The translations under genes and the position numbers were made by a program. Below are positions 49,576-60,672 of a DNA stretch of 64,000 nt, piece by piece (within the stretch, counting starts at the first letter, position 1; each line of letters opens with the position of its first letter). A model generated the notes under the pieces. The model did no database searches. It was not told where the DNA came from and saw nothing but the letters and a program-made list of their open reading frames with translations. The stretch comes from Pseudomonas mosselii (lineage in GTDB: Bacteria; Pseudomonadota; Gammaproteobacteria; Pseudomonadales; Pseudomonadaceae): positions 186,001 to 250,000 of the forward strand of contig NZ_QJRP01000004.1 of assembly GCF_003205295.1 (NCBI RefSeq). Direction: 5' to 3'.

Positions 49576-50388
49576 TCAATGAGCCCAACGCAACTGCGTG
49601 GGCAAGGGGGCTACAGGTTCCGGATCCGGCGGCGTGCCCGGGACGGACAGAACACGGTTGAGCACTTCGCTTTCCAGCGCCGCCAGGCGGTGCGAACCCC
49701 GCACCCGTGGCCGTGGCAGGTCGACGACCAGGTCCAGGCCGACGGCGCCGTCTTCGATCAGGATCACCCGGTCGGCCACGGCGACGGCTTCGCTGACGTC
49801 GTGGGTGACCAGCAACACGGTGAAGCCGTGCTGGCGCCACAGGCGCTCGATCAGTTGCTGCATTTCGATGCGGGTCAGGGCATCCAGCGCGCCCAATGGC
49901 TCGTCCAGCAGCAGCAGGCGCGGCTGGTGGATCAGCGCCCGGGCCAGGGCCACCCGCTGTTTCTGGCCACCGGACAACGCCGCCGGCCATTCGTTGGCGC
50001 GATCGACCAGGCCGACCGCCTCCAATGCCTCCAGGGCGCGGGGCCGCCAGTTGCCGGACAAGCCCAGGCCCACGTTGTCGATCACCTTCTTCCAGGGCAG
50101 CAGGCGCGCATCCTGGAACATCAGGCGGGTATCCTCGCGGGCCTCGGCCAGCGGCGCGGCCCCCGCCAGCAGTTGACCGGCGCTGGGTTGGTCGAGCCCG
50201 GCCAGCAGGCGCAGCAAAGTACTCTTGCCGCAGCCACTGCGACCGACGATGGCGACGAACTGGCCGGCCGGAATGTGCAGGTCGATGCCACGCAGCACTT
50301 CACGCTGGCCGAAGGTGCGACGCAGGTCCCGGGCCGCCAGGGGGATGCCACGCAGCAGGCGTGGCGGCTGTTCCTTGAGCACGGTCAT
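49576..50388 (-). CDS. ssuB: SsuB, aliphatic sulfonate ABC transporter ATPase
   Basis: A 270-residue ABC ATPase with Walker [11 protein letters not shown]-loop FQDARLLPW, signature [15 protein letters not shown], Walker [13 protein letters not shown] and the H-loop VTHD. It drives the SsuABC importer. I place the start at the second of two adjacent ATGs (50388), seven bases after GGAGG; the first ATG (50391) overlaps the ssuC stop. Confidence 0.95.
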   Translation of the reverse strand: MTVLKEQPPRLLRGIPLAARDLRRTFGQREVLRGIDLHIPAGQFVAIVGRSGCGKSTLLRLLAGLDQPSAGQLLAGAAPLAEAREDTRLMFQDARLLPWKKVIDNVGLGLSGNWRPRALEALEAVGLVDRANEWPAALSGGQKQRVALARALIHQPRLLLLDEPLGALDALTRIEMQQLIERLWRQHGFTVLLVTHDVSEAVAVADRVILIEDGAVGLDLVVDLPRPRVRGSHRLAALESEVLNRVLSVPGTPPDPEPVAPLPTQLRWAH

Positions 50389-51185
50389 CATGCGCCCTCC
50401 TTCTTCGCCACCTGGTACGCCGGGTGCCAGCGCAGCCACACCCGCTCCAGGCCCCGGGCGGCCAGGTCGGCCAGCTTGCCGAGCACCGCGTACAGGACGA
50501 TGGCCAGCACCACAACATCGGTCTGCAGGAACTCGCGGGCGTTCATCGCCAGGTAGCCGATGCCGGCGTTGGCCGAGATGGTCTCGGCGACGATCAGCGT
50601 CAGCCACATGAAGCCCAGGGCGAAGCGCACGCCGACCAGGATCGAGGGCAGCGCTCCCGGCAGGATCACCTGGCGGAACAACGCGAAGCCAGACAGCCCG
50701 TAGCTGCGCGCCATCTCCACCAGCGCCGGATCGACATTGCGGATCCCGTGGTAGGTGTTCAGGTAGATGGGGAACAGCGTCCCCAGCGCCACCAGGAAGA
50801 TCTTTGCCGACTCATCGATGCCGAACCACAGGATCACCAGCGGGATCAGCGCCAGGTGCGGCACGTTGCGGATCATCTGCACCGAGCTGTCGAGCAGGCG
50901 CTCGCCCCAGTTCGACAGGCCGGTGATGAAGCCCAGCAACAGGCCGAGGCTGCCGCCGATCACGAAGCCCAGGCCGGCACGCCAGCCGCTGATGGCCAGG
51001 TGGGTCCAGAGCTGGCCGCTGCGCACCAGCTCGACACCGGCACTGACCACTGCGCTCGGCGCGGGCAGGATGCGGGTCGACAGCCAGCCCGCGCTGACCG
51101 CCAGCTGCCATACCGCCAGCAGCAGGACCGGCAGGGCCCAGGGCGCCAAGCGCTTGGACCAGGTGGTTGGGGATGCTCGACTCAT
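50388..51185 (-). CDS. ssuC: SsuC, aliphatic sulfonate ABC transporter permease
   Basis: A 265-residue inner membrane permease with about six helices, starting [20 protein letters not shown]. The conserved permease loop [20 protein letters not shown] and the EAA-like [15 protein letters not shown] segment are present. It forms the channel of the sulfonate importer. Its stop overlaps the ssuB start; ssuD is 11 bases upstream. Confidence 0.95.
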   Translation of the reverse strand: MSRASPTTWSKRLAPWALPVLLLAVWQLAVSAGWLSTRILPAPSAVVSAGVELVRSGQLWTHLAISGWRAGLGFVIGGSLGLLLGFITGLSNWGERLLDSSVQMIRNVPHLALIPLVILWFGIDESAKIFLVALGTLFPIYLNTYHGIRNVDPALVEMARSYGLSGFALFRQVILPGALPSILVGVRFALGFMWLTLIVAETISANAGIGYLAMNAREFLQTDVVVLAIVLYAVLGKLADLAARGLERVWLRWHPAYQVAKKEGA

Positions 51186-51196
51186 GGCCCCGGTCC

Positions 51197-52345
51197 TCAG
51201 CTCTGCGACACGGACTTGGGCAGGATGTCGTTGGCGACCATTTCACCGAACGGGCTCACGTAGCCACCGGTCTTCGGTTGTTCCGGGCGCTGCACGTCCA
51301 GGTGCGGGAACAGCAGCTCGGCGACGCGGTACGACTCTTCCAGGTGTGGATAACCGGAGAAGATGAACGTGTCGATGCCAAGATCAGCGTATTCCTTGAC
51401 CCGCGCCGCGACGGTCGGGCCATCACCCACCAGCGCGGTGCCGGCACCGCCACGCACCAGGCCGACACCGGCCCACAGGTTCGGCGCCACTTCCAGCTTG
51501 TCGCGCTTGCCGCCATGCAGGGCGGCCATGCGTTGCTGGCCGACCGAGTCGAAGCGCGCCAGTGAAGCCTGGGCACGGGCGATGGTGTCATCGTCCAGGT
51601 GCGAGATGAGCATGTCGGCGGCGGCCCAGGCCTCCTCGTTAGTTTCCCGCACGATCACGTGCAAGCGGATGCCGAAGCGCACTTCACGGCCTTGGGCGGC
51701 AGCCTTCTCGCGCACCTGGGCGATCTTCTCGGCGACGGCCGCCGGCGGCTCGCCCCAAGTCAGGTACAGCTCGACCTGCTCGGCGGCCAGGTCCTGTGCG
51801 GCCTCGGAGGAGCCACCGAAGTACAGCGGCGGACGCGGCTGCTGGATCGGCGGGTAGAGCAGCTTGGCGCCTTTCACCTGGATGTGCTTGCCGTCGTAGT
51901 CAACGGTTTCGCCTTCGAGCACCTTGCGCCAGATACGGGTGAATTCCACCGACGCCTCGTAGCGTTCCTGATGGTTCAGGTGCAGGCCATCACCGGCCAG
52001 TTCGTCAGGATCACCGCCGGTCACCAGGTTGAACAGCGCACGCCCGTTGGACAGGCGATCCAGGGTGGCGGCCTGGCGCGCGGCCACGGTCGGCGAAATG
52101 ATCCCCGGGCGCAGGGCCACCAGGAACTTCAGGCGCTCGGTCACCGGAATCAGCGACGCCGCCACCAGCCAGGAGTCCTCGCAGGAACGTCCGGTGGGGA
52201 TCAGCACGCCGCCGAAGCCCAGGCGGTCGGCGGCCTGGGCGATCTGGCTCAGGTAGCCGTGGTCGACGGCGCGGGCGCCTTCGCTGGTGCCCAGGTACTT
52301 GCCGTCACCGTGGGTGGGGAGGAACCAGAAGATGTTAAGGCTCAT
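51197..52345 (-). CDS. ssuD: SsuD, FMNH2-dependent alkanesulfonate monooxygenase
   Basis: A 382-residue luciferase-like monooxygenase with the SsuD opening [16 protein letters not shown], the conserved GRSCEDSW (catalytic region Cys and neighbours), [14 protein letters not shown], and [15 protein letters not shown]. It oxidises C2-C10 alkanesulfonates to aldehyde and sulfite, using reduced flavin from SsuE. Two-component enzyme of the operon. Confidence 0.97.
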   Translation of the reverse strand: MSLNIFWFLPTHGDGKYLGTSEGARAVDHGYLSQIAQAADRLGFGGVLIPTGRSCEDSWLVAASLIPVTERLKFLVALRPGIISPTVAARQAATLDRLSNGRALFNLVTGGDPDELAGDGLHLNHQERYEASVEFTRIWRKVLEGETVDYDGKHIQVKGAKLLYPPIQQPRPPLYFGGSSEAAQDLAAEQVELYLTWGEPPAAVAEKIAQVREKAAAQGREVRFGIRLHVIVRETNEEAWAAADMLISHLDDDTIARAQASLARFDSVGQQRMAALHGGKRDKLEVAPNLWAGVGLVRGGAGTALVGDGPTVAARVKEYADLGIDTFIFSGYPHLEESYRVAELLFPHLDVQRPEQPKTGGYVSPFGEMVANDILPKSVSQS

Positions 52346-52405
52346 TGGAGTTGTCTCCTCAAGGGTGGCTCATGCCGGAGCGGCGCCCCGGCGCAGGCGA
52401 ATCGT

Positions 52406-53371
52406 TCAAGGCGCGCTGGCGACCTTGGCCGGGGGTGTCCAGATCACGTCCTTGATGCTCAAGGGCTTGGGAATCAGCTTCAGGGCCTGGAAGGTATCGG
52501 CGATCTTCTGCTGCGCGGCGATCACTTCCGGGGTCAGCGGCGCGGCGCCGTAGCCTTGGCGCTTGACCGAGGTCAGGGTGATGTCGGCGGGCAGGCCGAG
52601 CAGTGGCGCGACCTGGTCGGTGACCTGCTGCGGGTTGGCCCGGGACCATTCGCCCACGGCGCGCACTTCCTCGACCAGGGTGTTGATCACCGCCGGGTGC
52701 TGGGTCGCATAGCTGCGGGTGGCGAGGTAGAACTGGTGGTTGTCGACCAGGTCCTTGCCGTCACGCAGGGTGCGTGCCTGCAGCTGTTGTTCGGCAGCGG
52801 CCTGGTACGGATCCCAGATCACCCAGGCGTCGACGCTGCCGCGCTCGAAGGCGGCGCGGGCGTCGGCCGGTGGCAGGTAGACGGGCTGGATATCGGTGTA
52901 CTTGAGGCCGGCGTCTTCAAGGGCGCGCACCAGCAGGTAGTGCACGTTGGAGCCCTTGTTGAGGGCCACTTTCTTGCCCTTGAGCTCTTTCACCGACTGG
53001 ATCGTCGACCCCTTCGGCACCAGGATCGCCTCGCTGTGGGGGGCTGGCGGCTCATAGGCGACGTACAGCAGGTCGGCACCCGCGGCCTGGGCGAACACCG
53101 GCGGCGTTTCGCCGGTCACGCCGAAATCGATCGAGCCGACGTTGAGGCCTTCGAGCAGTTGCGGCCCGCCGGGGAACTCGGTCCATTGCACGTCGATGCC
53201 CTGCTCCTTCAGGCGCTTTTCCAGCGAGCCCTTGGCCTTGAGCAGCACCAGGGTGCCGTATTTCTGGTAACCAATGCGCAGGCTCTCGGCCTGGGCTTGA
53301 GTGATGGCGCCGAAGGACACAGCCGCCGCAAACAGGGCGACCAGACCGCGACGCAAGAAGACTGTGCGCAT
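52406..53371 (-). CDS. ssuA: SsuA, aliphatic sulfonate-binding periplasmic protein
   Basis: A 321-residue binding protein. A signal peptide of about 28 residues (basic start MRTVFLRRGLVALFAAAV) ends near AQA. The mature protein has LRIGYQKYGTLVLLK, the domain typical of the SsuA/TauA family, and SVDAWVIWDPYQAA. It captures sulfonates for SsuBC. It lies 60 bases before ssuD and 95 bases after ssuE. Confidence 0.95.
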   Translation of the reverse strand: MRTVFLRRGLVALFAAAVSFGAITQAQAESLRIGYQKYGTLVLLKAKGSLEKRLKEQGIDVQWTEFPGGPQLLEGLNVGSIDFGVTGETPPVFAQAAGADLLYVAYEPPAPHSEAILVPKGSTIQSVKELKGKKVALNKGSNVHYLLVRALEDAGLKYTDIQPVYLPPADARAAFERGSVDAWVIWDPYQAAAEQQLQARTLRDGKDLVDNHQFYLATRSYATQHPAVINTLVEEVRAVGEWSRANPQQVTDQVAPLLGLPADITLTSVKRQGYGAAPLTPEVIAAQQKIADTFQALKLIPKPLSIKDVIWTPPAKVASAP

Positions 53372-53466
53372 GGCGCTCTCCTGTGCGAATGGGTTCGGGT
53401 AGCACCTGCTTGCCTCGTTGACGGGCGAGTAAGGTGGGAAAAACGGTCAAGCGGTGTAGCGAGGGA

Positions 53467-54060
53467 TCAGATGCTCCAACGGGCGCTGATCAGGCGTTCG
53501 TTGAGTTCGCCCGGTACCACCGGCCGAGGCCGGCGCGCCAGGGCGCTGTGGAACGTTTCCAGCGAATCCTGCAGGCGCTGCTCCAGGGCAGCGGCCAGTT
53601 GCGCGGGCCTGGCGCCTTCGCCGTAGGCGACCTGGCTGTCGTCGGCGAAGATCCCCTGCAGGGTCTCCTGCGCCTTGAGGGCCGACAGCACGGGCTTGAG
53701 GGCGTAGTCCACGGCCAGCATGTGGGCGATACTGCCGCCGGTGGCGATCGGCAGGACCACCTTGTGTTCCAGGGCACGCTCGGGCAGCAGGTCGAGCAAG
53801 GTCTTCAGGGCGCCGGCGAACGACGCCTTGTACACCGGGGTGGCAACCACCAGGCCATCGGCCTGGGCCACCAGTTCATTGAAGTGACGCACCTGCGGGC
53901 TGTCGAAGCGCGCGTGGAGCAGGTCCTCGGCGGGGAATTCCCGCACCTGGAAGGTCACCACCTCGACGCCGCGCTCCTGCAGCCAGTCGCGTGAGCGTTC
54001 TAGCAGCACGCCGGAGCGTGAACGAAGACTGGGGCTACCACCGACAGAAACAACCAGCAT
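53467..54060 (-). CDS. ssuE: SsuE, NAD(P)H-dependent FMN reductase
   Basis: A 197-residue flavodoxin-fold reductase with the flavin phosphate loop [11 protein letters not shown] and the [21 protein letters not shown] segment holding the inserted Tyr region of SsuE. It supplies FMNH2 to SsuD. First gene of the minus-strand operon ssuEADCBF, which fits the P. putida order; GGAAG lies eight bases before the ATG. Sulfur starvation control is expected. Confidence 0.96.
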   Translation of the reverse strand: MLVVSVGGSPSLRSRSGVLLERSRDWLQERGVEVVTFQVREFPAEDLLHARFDSPQVRHFNELVAQADGLVVATPVYKASFAGALKTLLDLLPERALEHKVVLPIATGGSIAHMLAVDYALKPVLSALKAQETLQGIFADDSQVAYGEGARPAQLAAALEQRLQDSLETFHSALARRPRPVVPGELNERLISARWSI

Positions 54061-54166
54061 TGAAAGCGCTTCCTTCGATTCGATTGCAGGGCCGCGAGGG
54101 GTTGTCCCCGCTGGATGGAAGTGACATTAACAGTTCGTCATATATATCTATAAATCATATTTTTTC

Positions 54167-54178
54167 ATTTATTTATTC
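54167..54178. promoter_or_regulatory. AT-rich TTATTTAT motif upstream of ssuE
   Basis: TTTATTTATTCC lies about 107-118 bases before the ssuE start. The same core occurs upstream of lsfA (55138-55148) and tauA (57015-57025). A CysB- or Cbl-like site is possible, but no consensus test was done. Confidence 0.35.
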
Positions 54179-54204
54179 CGTTTAGAGATATTACGTTATT
54201 TTCT

Positions 54205-54327
54205 CTGTAGGAGCGGCCTTGTGTCGCGAAAGGGCCGCGCAGCGGCCCCAGGATCTCAGCAGAAGTGCAGAAAATGCCGGGGCCGCTATGCGGCCCTTTC
54301 GCGACACAAGGCCGCTCCTACAGGGGA
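54205..54327 (+). repeat. Long nested REP structure (CGACACAAGG type)
   Basis: CTGTAGGAGCGGCCTTGTGT at the left is mirrored by ACACAAGGCCGCTCCTACAG at the right. The inner arms continue as CGCGAAAGGGCCGC / GCGGCCCTTTCGCG, with GC hairpins on both sides of the centre. It forms an almost perfect inverted repeat with arms of about 50 bases. Confidence 0.92.
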
Positions 54328-54353
54328 TATGCGTAGCTTTCTGTCAGACATAA

Positions 54354-54377
54354 AAAAGGGCCGTCGAAACGGCCCGA
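54354..54377 (-). terminator. lsfA terminator
   Basis: GGGCCGT / ACGGCCC with a CGAA loop; on the minus strand it is followed by six T. It lies about 40 bases after the lsfA stop. Confidence 0.8.
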
Positions 54378-54417
54378 AGATCCCTGCTTGGCTAAGAGCA
54401 ATGCAACGAGCAATACC

Positions 54418-55056
54418 TCATCGATTCGGTTGCGGGGTCAGTCGCAGATAGGGTTTCACCGCCCGGTACCCTTTCGGGAAGCGCCGTTTGATTTCGTCCT
54501 CGTCCTTGAGCGAAGGCACGATCACTACCTCGTCGCCGTCCTGCCAGTTGCCTGGCGTGGCGACCTTGTAGTTGTCGGTCAGCTGCAGCGAGTCGATCAC
54601 CCGCAGGATCTCGTTGAAGTTGCGCCCGGTACTGGCCGGATAGGTGATGGTCAGGCGCACCTTCTTGTTCGGGTCGATGACGAACAGCGAGCGCACGGTC
54701 AGGGTGTCGCTGGCGTTGGGGTGGATCAGGTCGTACAGGTCGGAGACCTTGCGGTCGGCATCGGCGATGATCGGGAAGTTGACCACGGTGTTCTGGGTCT
54801 CGTTGATGTCATCGATCCACTTGTGGTGCGAGTCGACCGGGTCCACCGACAGGGCGATGGCTTTTACGCCACGCTTGGCGAAGTCTTCCTTGAGCTTGGC
54901 GGTCAGGCCCAGCTCGGTGGTGCACACCGGGGTGAAGTCTGCCGGGTGGGAGAACAGCACGCCCCAGCTGTCGCCCAGCCATTCGTGGAAGCGGATCTTG
55001 CCGGCGCTGGAATCCTGTTCGAAATCGGGGGCGATATCGCCGAGTTTGAGGCTCAT
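54418..55056 (-). CDS. lsfA: LsfA, 1-Cys peroxiredoxin
   Basis: A 212-residue peroxiredoxin of the Prx6 class. The peroxidatic Cys45 sits in HPADFTPVCTTELG and no other Cys is present, which defines the 1-Cys type. It reduces H2O2 and organic peroxides. LsfA of Pseudomonas is known as a sulfate-starvation-induced protein, which agrees with its place between the ssu operon and the tau region. It has its own AT-rich promoter region and terminator. Confidence 0.96.
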   Translation of the reverse strand: MSLKLGDIAPDFEQDSSAGKIRFHEWLGDSWGVLFSHPADFTPVCTTELGLTAKLKEDFAKRGVKAIALSVDPVDSHHKWIDDINETQNTVVNFPIIADADRKVSDLYDLIHPNASDTLTVRSLFVIDPNKKVRLTITYPASTGRNFNEILRVIDSLQLTDNYKVATPGNWQDGDEVVIVPSLKDEDEIKRRFPKGYRAVKPYLRLTPQPNR

Positions 55057-55137
55057 GGAAGCGGCTCCTGTGCTGTGTCTGGCCTTGTGGGTTCAATGTG
55101 CCTGCTTCCGAATAAAAATAAAAAGAATAAATATCGA

Positions 55138-55148
55138 TTTATTTATAA
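55138..55148. promoter_or_regulatory. AT-rich TTATTTAT motif upstream of lsfA
   Basis: TTTATTTATAA lies 82-92 bases before the lsfA start within a stretch of nearly pure A/T. With the preceding AATAAATATCG it forms an imperfect palindrome (AATAAATATCGATTTATT). Confidence 0.35.
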
Positions 55149-55176
55149 CCATTAGGCATACGGATTCGCAGACACA

Positions 55177-55206
55177 AAAAAGCCTCGCACTAGGCGAGGC
55201 TTTCTT
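55177..55206 (-). terminator. Porin gene terminator
   Basis: AAAGCCTCGC / GCGAGGCTTT with an ACTAG loop; six A on the left become a T run on the minus strand, directly after the porin stop. Confidence 0.85.
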
Positions 55207-55220
55207 TGTGCAGCTACGAC

Positions 55221-56549
55221 TTACATGAAGGCGTAAGTGTAGTTGACGATGAAGCGAGTCTGGTCCTGGTCGGCTGCGGAACCCGAACCAGTACCACGGT
55301 AGACACCCTGGCGCAGGCTGAAGCCCAGGCCTTTGAGGGCGCCGCTTTGCAGAACGTAATCAACACGTGCGTCACGCTCCCATTCGCTGAAGGTGCCATG
55401 GCCATTGGTGGCACGGCCATCTTCACCGCGCAGGTAGGCGACGGAGGCTTTCAGGCCCGGCACACCCAGGCGAGCGAAGTCGTAGGAGTACTGACCGAAG
55501 GTGGTGTTTTCACCGGCCTTGGCGAACTGGTTGATCATACTGTCGGTGAACAGATAGAAGCTTGCGCCGCCAGCACCTTCGTCGACCAGGCTGCCTTGGT
55601 TCAGCCAGACGAAACCACCATCATCGCTGACCTGCTGGTGGCCCAGCATCAGTGCATGGCCACCGAGGGTGTAAGTGAACATGGCCGACCAGGTCTTGTT
55701 GTCGACCTCGCCTGGGTTCTTGGCGTAGCCGTTGTTGTTCTTGAACTCGTAACCGGCTTCACCGTTCTTGCCGTCCTTGCTGCTCTTGAAGTAGCGCAGG
55801 TCAGTCTTGAACGACTGGTCGTCAGCGATCTGGAACACGTGAGTCGCGCCCAGGAAGTGCTGCTTGTAGAAGTCTTCCAGGTTCGAGTAGTAGTACTGCA
55901 GGGTCAGGTCCTTGGTGACCTTCCAGTCAGCACCGGCGTAGCGGAACTTGTTGCTTTCCTGCGTAGCGCCCTGCACCGACAGACCAGTGCGGTTGCTCGA
56001 CGAACGACCCATAGCGTGGGTCAGCTGACCGGCATTGAGGGTCAGGTTGTCGATCTCTTTCGAAGAGATGGTGCCACCTTCAAAGGTTTGTGGCAGCAGA
56101 CGACCATCGTTGGACACGAGGATTGGCAGGTTAGGTGCCAGTGCGCTACCGAAGTGCGCCTCGGTCTTGGAGAAACGAGCCTTTGCATTGGCGCCCAGAC
56201 GTGCCCACTGCTTCTCGGCAGAGCCGTCGGAGTCACTAGGGAAGAAGCTGCTGCCGTTCTGGTGGTAGCCCTTGCCGCCATCCAGGTGAATACCCCACAG
56301 GGCTTGAGCGTCCACACCAAAGCCAACGGTGCCTTCGGTGAAGCCGGAGATGTAGTCAAGCTTGAAACCTTGACCGGACTCACGCACGTCAGGACGTGGC
56401 TTGCTACCAGGCGCTTCACGGTTGTCGTTGTTGAAGTACATGGTGCGCGAGCTCAGGGACAGCTTGCTGTCCTCGACGAAACCTGCAGCGCCTGCTTGTT
56501 GGGCGAGAACCCCCAGTGCCACGGCCAGGGCCAGGCTGGACTTGTACAT
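55221..56549 (-). CDS. OprD-family outer membrane porin (sulfur-region copy)
   Basis: A 442-residue porin: signal peptide MYKSSLALAVALGVLAQQAGA, mature GFVEDSKLSLSSRTMYFNND, ISGFTEGTVGFGVDAQALWG, DGGKG, and a C-terminal strand ending in YTYAFM. It is an OprD/OprE-type channel. The position between lsfA and tauABCD suggests a route for sulfonates or other organic anions through the outer membrane, but the substrate is not shown by the sequence. Confidence 0.92.
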   Translation of the reverse strand: MYKSSLALAVALGVLAQQAGAAGFVEDSKLSLSSRTMYFNNDNREAPGSKPRPDVRESGQGFKLDYISGFTEGTVGFGVDAQALWGIHLDGGKGYHQNGSSFFPSDSDGSAEKQWARLGANAKARFSKTEAHFGSALAPNLPILVSNDGRLLPQTFEGGTISSKEIDNLTLNAGQLTHAMGRSSSNRTGLSVQGATQESNKFRYAGADWKVTKDLTLQYYYSNLEDFYKQHFLGATHVFQIADDQSFKTDLRYFKSSKDGKNGEAGYEFKNNNGYAKNPGEVDNKTWSAMFTYTLGGHALMLGHQQVSDDGGFVWLNQGSLVDEGAGGASFYLFTDSMINQFAKAGENTTFGQYSYDFARLGVPGLKASVAYLRGEDGRATNGHGTFSEWERDARVDYVLQSGALKGLGFSLRQGVYRGTGSGSAADQDQTRFIVNYTYAFM

Positions 56550-57089
56550 GTTTTGCTCCTCTACGTTCTAATTTTTGTGCGTCTCAAGCGGCGGAGTCTG
56601 CTGCCCCACTCACCCGGATTGACGATTTAGCACCAATGCGTGACCGCCAAGTCAATCGCTAACGGTCGATCTGCGACTTTGGTCTAACCCGCCGACCTGC
56701 GCTACAGGATAATGACAATCCTATAAATCCAAAATGACCGTTTTATGAATCTGTAAGATTTTTACGGAATAACATCGGAACCATTCCTGCAAAACGTTGT
56801 ATCGACGCCGTCAATCATACCTTTAGGTTATGTGCAAACGTTTGCCGAGCTGTCGACCAGCGGTCCCCCCGCAGGAACCGAACAAGACTAGCCGTCTTGA
56901 GCGATTCCGCCAGCTTCGCCCCCGATTGTGGAAGCGACCTTGTCCTGCGATGAAAATGGCCCCTACACCGACACGGGGGTCAGAGCGTTTGGCTTTTAAG
57001 CTAAGTCCAAAAAGTTATTTATTTACTGTTTCTTAGATCATCTAGTCTTCTCGCCATCCACCCCAGAATGCCTGACGAGAGGTTCAACC
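56550..57089. promoter_or_regulatory. 540-base divergent region between the porin and tauA
   Basis: No gene is supported. It contains the 5' regions of both genes, an AT-rich block (about 56705-56780), a degenerate half REP (about 56924-56952: GATTGTGGAAGCGACCTTGT and so on) and an AT-rich tau promoter region (56990-57050) with a TTATTTATTTA core. The size would allow several regulator sites. Confidence 0.7.
57015..57025. promoter_or_regulatory. AT-rich TTATTTATTTA motif upstream of tauA
   Basis: It lies 65-75 bases before the tauA start, flanked by CTAAG and CTTAG arms (about 57001-57005 and 57032-57036) that are inverted copies. A sulfur-starvation activator site is possible. Confidence 0.35.
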
Positions 57090-58061
57090 ATGATCCCGCA
57101 TGCTCCGCTGCGCCTGTTCGCCGCCCTGACCCTCGCCAGTGCCAGCTGGCTGGCCCAGGCCGCCGACCTGACCGTCGCCTACCAGACCACCGTAGACCCG
57201 GCCAAGGTGGCCCAGGTCGATGGCACCTATGAAAAGGACAGCAAGGCCAGCATCGACTGGCGCAAGTTCGACAATGGCGCCGATGTGATCACCGCCGTCG
57301 CCTCGGGCGATGTGCAGATCGGCTACCTCGGCTCCAGCCCGCTGGCCGCCGCGGCCACCCGAAAGCTGCCGGTCGAGACCTTCCTGATCGCCACCCAGAT
57401 CGGTGCCGGTGAGGCCCTGGTCGCCCGCGACAGCATCAAGACCCCGCAGGACCTGGTGGGCAAGAAAGTCGCCGTGCCGTTCGTTTCCACCGGCCATTAC
57501 AGCCTGCTGGCCGCATTGAAGAGCTGGAACATCGACCCGTCGAAGGTGCAGATCCTCAACCTCGCGCCGCCGGCGATCATCGCTGCCTGGAAACGCGGCG
57601 ACATCGACGCCACCTACGTCTGGGACCCGGCCCTGGGCGTGGCCAAGGAGAACGGCAAGGTGCTGATCACCTCGGGCGAGCTGGCCGAGAAAGGCGCGCC
57701 GACCTTCGATGCCTGGATCGTGCGCAAGGACTTCTCCGCCAAGCACCCGGAAATCGTCAAGTCGTTCGCCAAGGTCACCCTCGACGCCTACGCCGACTAC
57801 CGCAAGGACCCGAAAGCCTGGCTGGCCGACAAGGACAACGTCGCCAAGCTGGTCAAGCTGTCCGGCGCCAAGCCTGCCGATATCCCGGTGCTGCTGCAGG
57901 GCAACGTCTATCCGCTGGCCGCCGACCAGGCCAGCGCACTGGGCGCACCGACCACCCAGGCGCTGACCGACACCGCCACCTTCCTCAAGCAACAAGGCAA
58001 GGTCGACGCCGTGCTGCCCGACTACTCGCCCTACGTCAGCGCCCAGTACCTGCCCAACTGA
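57090..58061 (+). CDS. tauA: TauA, taurine-binding periplasmic protein
   Basis: A 323-residue binding protein. The signal peptide ends near AQAAD (about residue 25). The mature start [19 protein letters not shown], with [17 protein letters not shown] and [14 protein letters not shown], is typical of TauA. It captures taurine for TauBC. ATG 57090 has AGAGG upstream. First gene of tauABCD. Confidence 0.96.
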   Translation: MIPHAPLRLFAALTLASASWLAQAADLTVAYQTTVDPAKVAQVDGTYEKDSKASIDWRKFDNGADVITAVASGDVQIGYLGSSPLAAAATRKLPVETFLIATQIGAGEALVARDSIKTPQDLVGKKVAVPFVSTGHYSLLAALKSWNIDPSKVQILNLAPPAIIAAWKRGDIDATYVWDPALGVAKENGKVLITSGELAEKGAPTFDAWIVRKDFSAKHPEIVKSFAKVTLDAYADYRKDPKAWLADKDNVAKLVKLSGAKPADIPVLLQGNVYPLAADQASALGAPTTQALTDTATFLKQQGKVDAVLPDYSPYVSAQYLPN

Positions 58062-58074
58062 TCCGGAGCCCGTC

Positions 58075-58854
58075 ATGGCCTTGCTCGAACTGGAGCGCAT
58101 CAGCGCACAGTACCCCGGCGCCGCTACCCCGGTGCTGGCCGACATCAACCTTAGCCTGGGCCCGCGCCAGCTGCTGGTGGCCCTCGGGCCGTCCGGCAGC
58201 GGCAAGACCTCGTTGCTCAACCTGATCGCCGGCTTCGTCGCCCCCAGCGGCGGGCGCATCAGCCTCGACGGCGCGCCGGTGCAAGGCCCTGGTGCCGAGC
58301 GCGGCGTGGTGTTCCAGGACGATGCCCTGCTGCCCTGGCAGGACGTGCTCGGCAACGTCGCCTTCGGCCTCGAGCTGGCCGGCGTGCCCCGTGCGCAGCG
58401 TGAAGCCAAGGCCCGCGAAATGCTGGCGCTGGTCGACCTGGCCGGCTTCGGCGAGCGGCGCATCTGGCAATTGTCCGGCGGGCAGAAACAGCGCGTGGGC
58501 CTGGCCCGGGCGCTGGCCGCCGACCCACGGGTGCTGTTGATGGACGAGCCGTTCGGCGCCCTCGACGCCTTTACCCGCGAACAGATGCAGGAGCTGCTGT
58601 TGCAGGTCTGGCAGCGCACCGCCAAGCCGGTGTTCCTGATCACCCACGACATCGAGGAAGCCGTGTTCCTCGCCACCGAGCTGGTGCTGCTGGCGCCCAA
58701 TCCGGGGCGCGTGGTCGAACGCCTGCAGCTGGACTTCGGCCAGCGCTACGCCGCTGGCGAGTCGGCCCGGGCGATCAAGTCCGATCCCCGTTTCATCGAA
58801 ACCCGCGAGCACGTGCTGGCGCGGGTGTTCTCGCAACGTCAGGAGTCCGCATGA
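58075..58854 (+). CDS. tauB: TauB, taurine ABC transporter ATPase
   Basis: A 259-residue ABC ATPase with Walker [11 protein letters not shown]-loop FQDDALLPW, signature [15 protein letters not shown], Walker [12 protein letters not shown] and H-loop ITHD. It energises taurine import. GGAG precedes the ATG. It overlaps tauC by four bases. Confidence 0.96.
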   Translation: MALLELERISAQYPGAATPVLADINLSLGPRQLLVALGPSGSGKTSLLNLIAGFVAPSGGRISLDGAPVQGPGAERGVVFQDDALLPWQDVLGNVAFGLELAGVPRAQREAKAREMLALVDLAGFGERRIWQLSGGQKQRVGLARALAADPRVLLMDEPFGALDAFTREQMQELLLQVWQRTAKPVFLITHDIEEAVFLATELVLLAPNPGRVVERLQLDFGQRYAAGESARAIKSDPRFIETREHVLARVFSQRQESA

Positions 58855-59690
58855 GCAGTATCGAATTGCCGGCCGCTACCAAGCAGGCACAACGCACGCC
58901 TCCTGTCGTGAAAACCCGCAAGCCCTTGTCGACCCGCTGGATCAGCGCCCTCACCCTGGCCGCACTGCTGCTGGCGTGGTGGCTGGTAACCGCCGCCGGC
59001 TGGATCGAACCCCTGTTCCTGCCCTCGCCCGCCGACATCCTGGCCAAGGGCTGGACCCTGCTCACCCAGGGCTACATGGACGCCAGCCTGTGGCAACACC
59101 TGGGCGCGAGCCTGGGCCGTATCGGCCTGGCGCTGGCAGCGGCGACCCTGACCGCCATCCCGGTCGGCCTGGCCATCGGCTACAACCGCGTGGCCCGCGG
59201 CATCCTCGACCCGCTGATCGAGTTCTACCGGCCGATCCCGCCACTGGCCTACCTGCCGTTGATCGTCATCTGGTGCGGTATCGGTGAGCTGTCGAAGGTG
59301 CTGCTGATCTACCTGGCGATCTTCGCCCCGATCGCCATCGCCACCGCCACCGGCGTGCGCACCGTCGACCCGGCCAAGCTGCGCGCCGCGCAATCGCTGG
59401 GAGCCACCCGGGCGCAACTCATCCGCCATGTGATCCTGCCCAGCGCCCTGCCCGACATCCTCACCGGCATCCGCATCGGCCTTGGCGTGGGCTGGTCGAC
59501 CCTGGTCGCCGCCGAGCTGATCGCCGCCACCAGCGGCCTGGGCTTCATGGTGCAGTCGGCGGCGCAGTTCCTGGTCACCGACGTGGTGGTGCTGGGGATC
59601 CTGCTGATCGCCCTGATCGCCTTCGCCCTTGAGATGGGCCTGCGCGCCCTGCAGCGCAAGCTGGTGCCCTGGCATGGCCAGAGCCATTGA
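58851..59690 (+). CDS. tauC: TauC, taurine ABC transporter permease
   Basis: A 279-residue permease with about six helices. A soluble N-terminal segment of about 30 residues precedes the first helix ([20 protein letters not shown]). The permease loop [20 protein letters not shown] and the C-terminal [20 protein letters not shown] are conserved. It forms the membrane channel of the taurine importer. Confidence 0.95.
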   Translation: MSSIELPAATKQAQRTPPVVKTRKPLSTRWISALTLAALLLAWWLVTAAGWIEPLFLPSPADILAKGWTLLTQGYMDASLWQHLGASLGRIGLALAAATLTAIPVGLAIGYNRVARGILDPLIEFYRPIPPLAYLPLIVIWCGIGELSKVLLIYLAIFAPIAIATATGVRTVDPAKLRAAQSLGATRAQLIRHVILPSALPDILTGIRIGLGVGWSTLVAAELIAATSGLGFMVQSAAQFLVTDVVVLGILLIALIAFALEMGLRALQRKLVPWHGQSH

Positions 59691-60572
<882 letters not shown>

Positions 60573-60586
60573 GGTTTCCTGTGCGG

Positions 60587-60664
60587 GCCTCTTCGCGGGA
60601 CAAGCCCGCTCCTACAGGGATCGCGTAACCCTTGTAGGAGCGGGCTTGTCCCGCGAAGAGGCCG
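60587..60664 (+). repeat. REP pair (GCGGGACAAGCCCGC type)
   Basis: GCCTCTTCGCGGGACAAGCC faces GGCTTGTCCCGCGAAGAGGC with outer GCTCCTACAG arms, between the convergent tauD and betT genes. Confidence 0.92.
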
Positions 60665-60672
60665 GAACAGGC

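Larger units (their letters stand above)
54061..54417. promoter_or_regulatory. 357-base region between ssuE and lsfA
   Basis: The part next to ssuE (about 54110-54205) is strongly AT-rich and should hold the ssu promoter, with a TTATTTAT core at 54168-54175. A long nested REP follows at 54205-54327 and the lsfA terminator at 54354-54377. No gene is supported. Confidence 0.75.
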
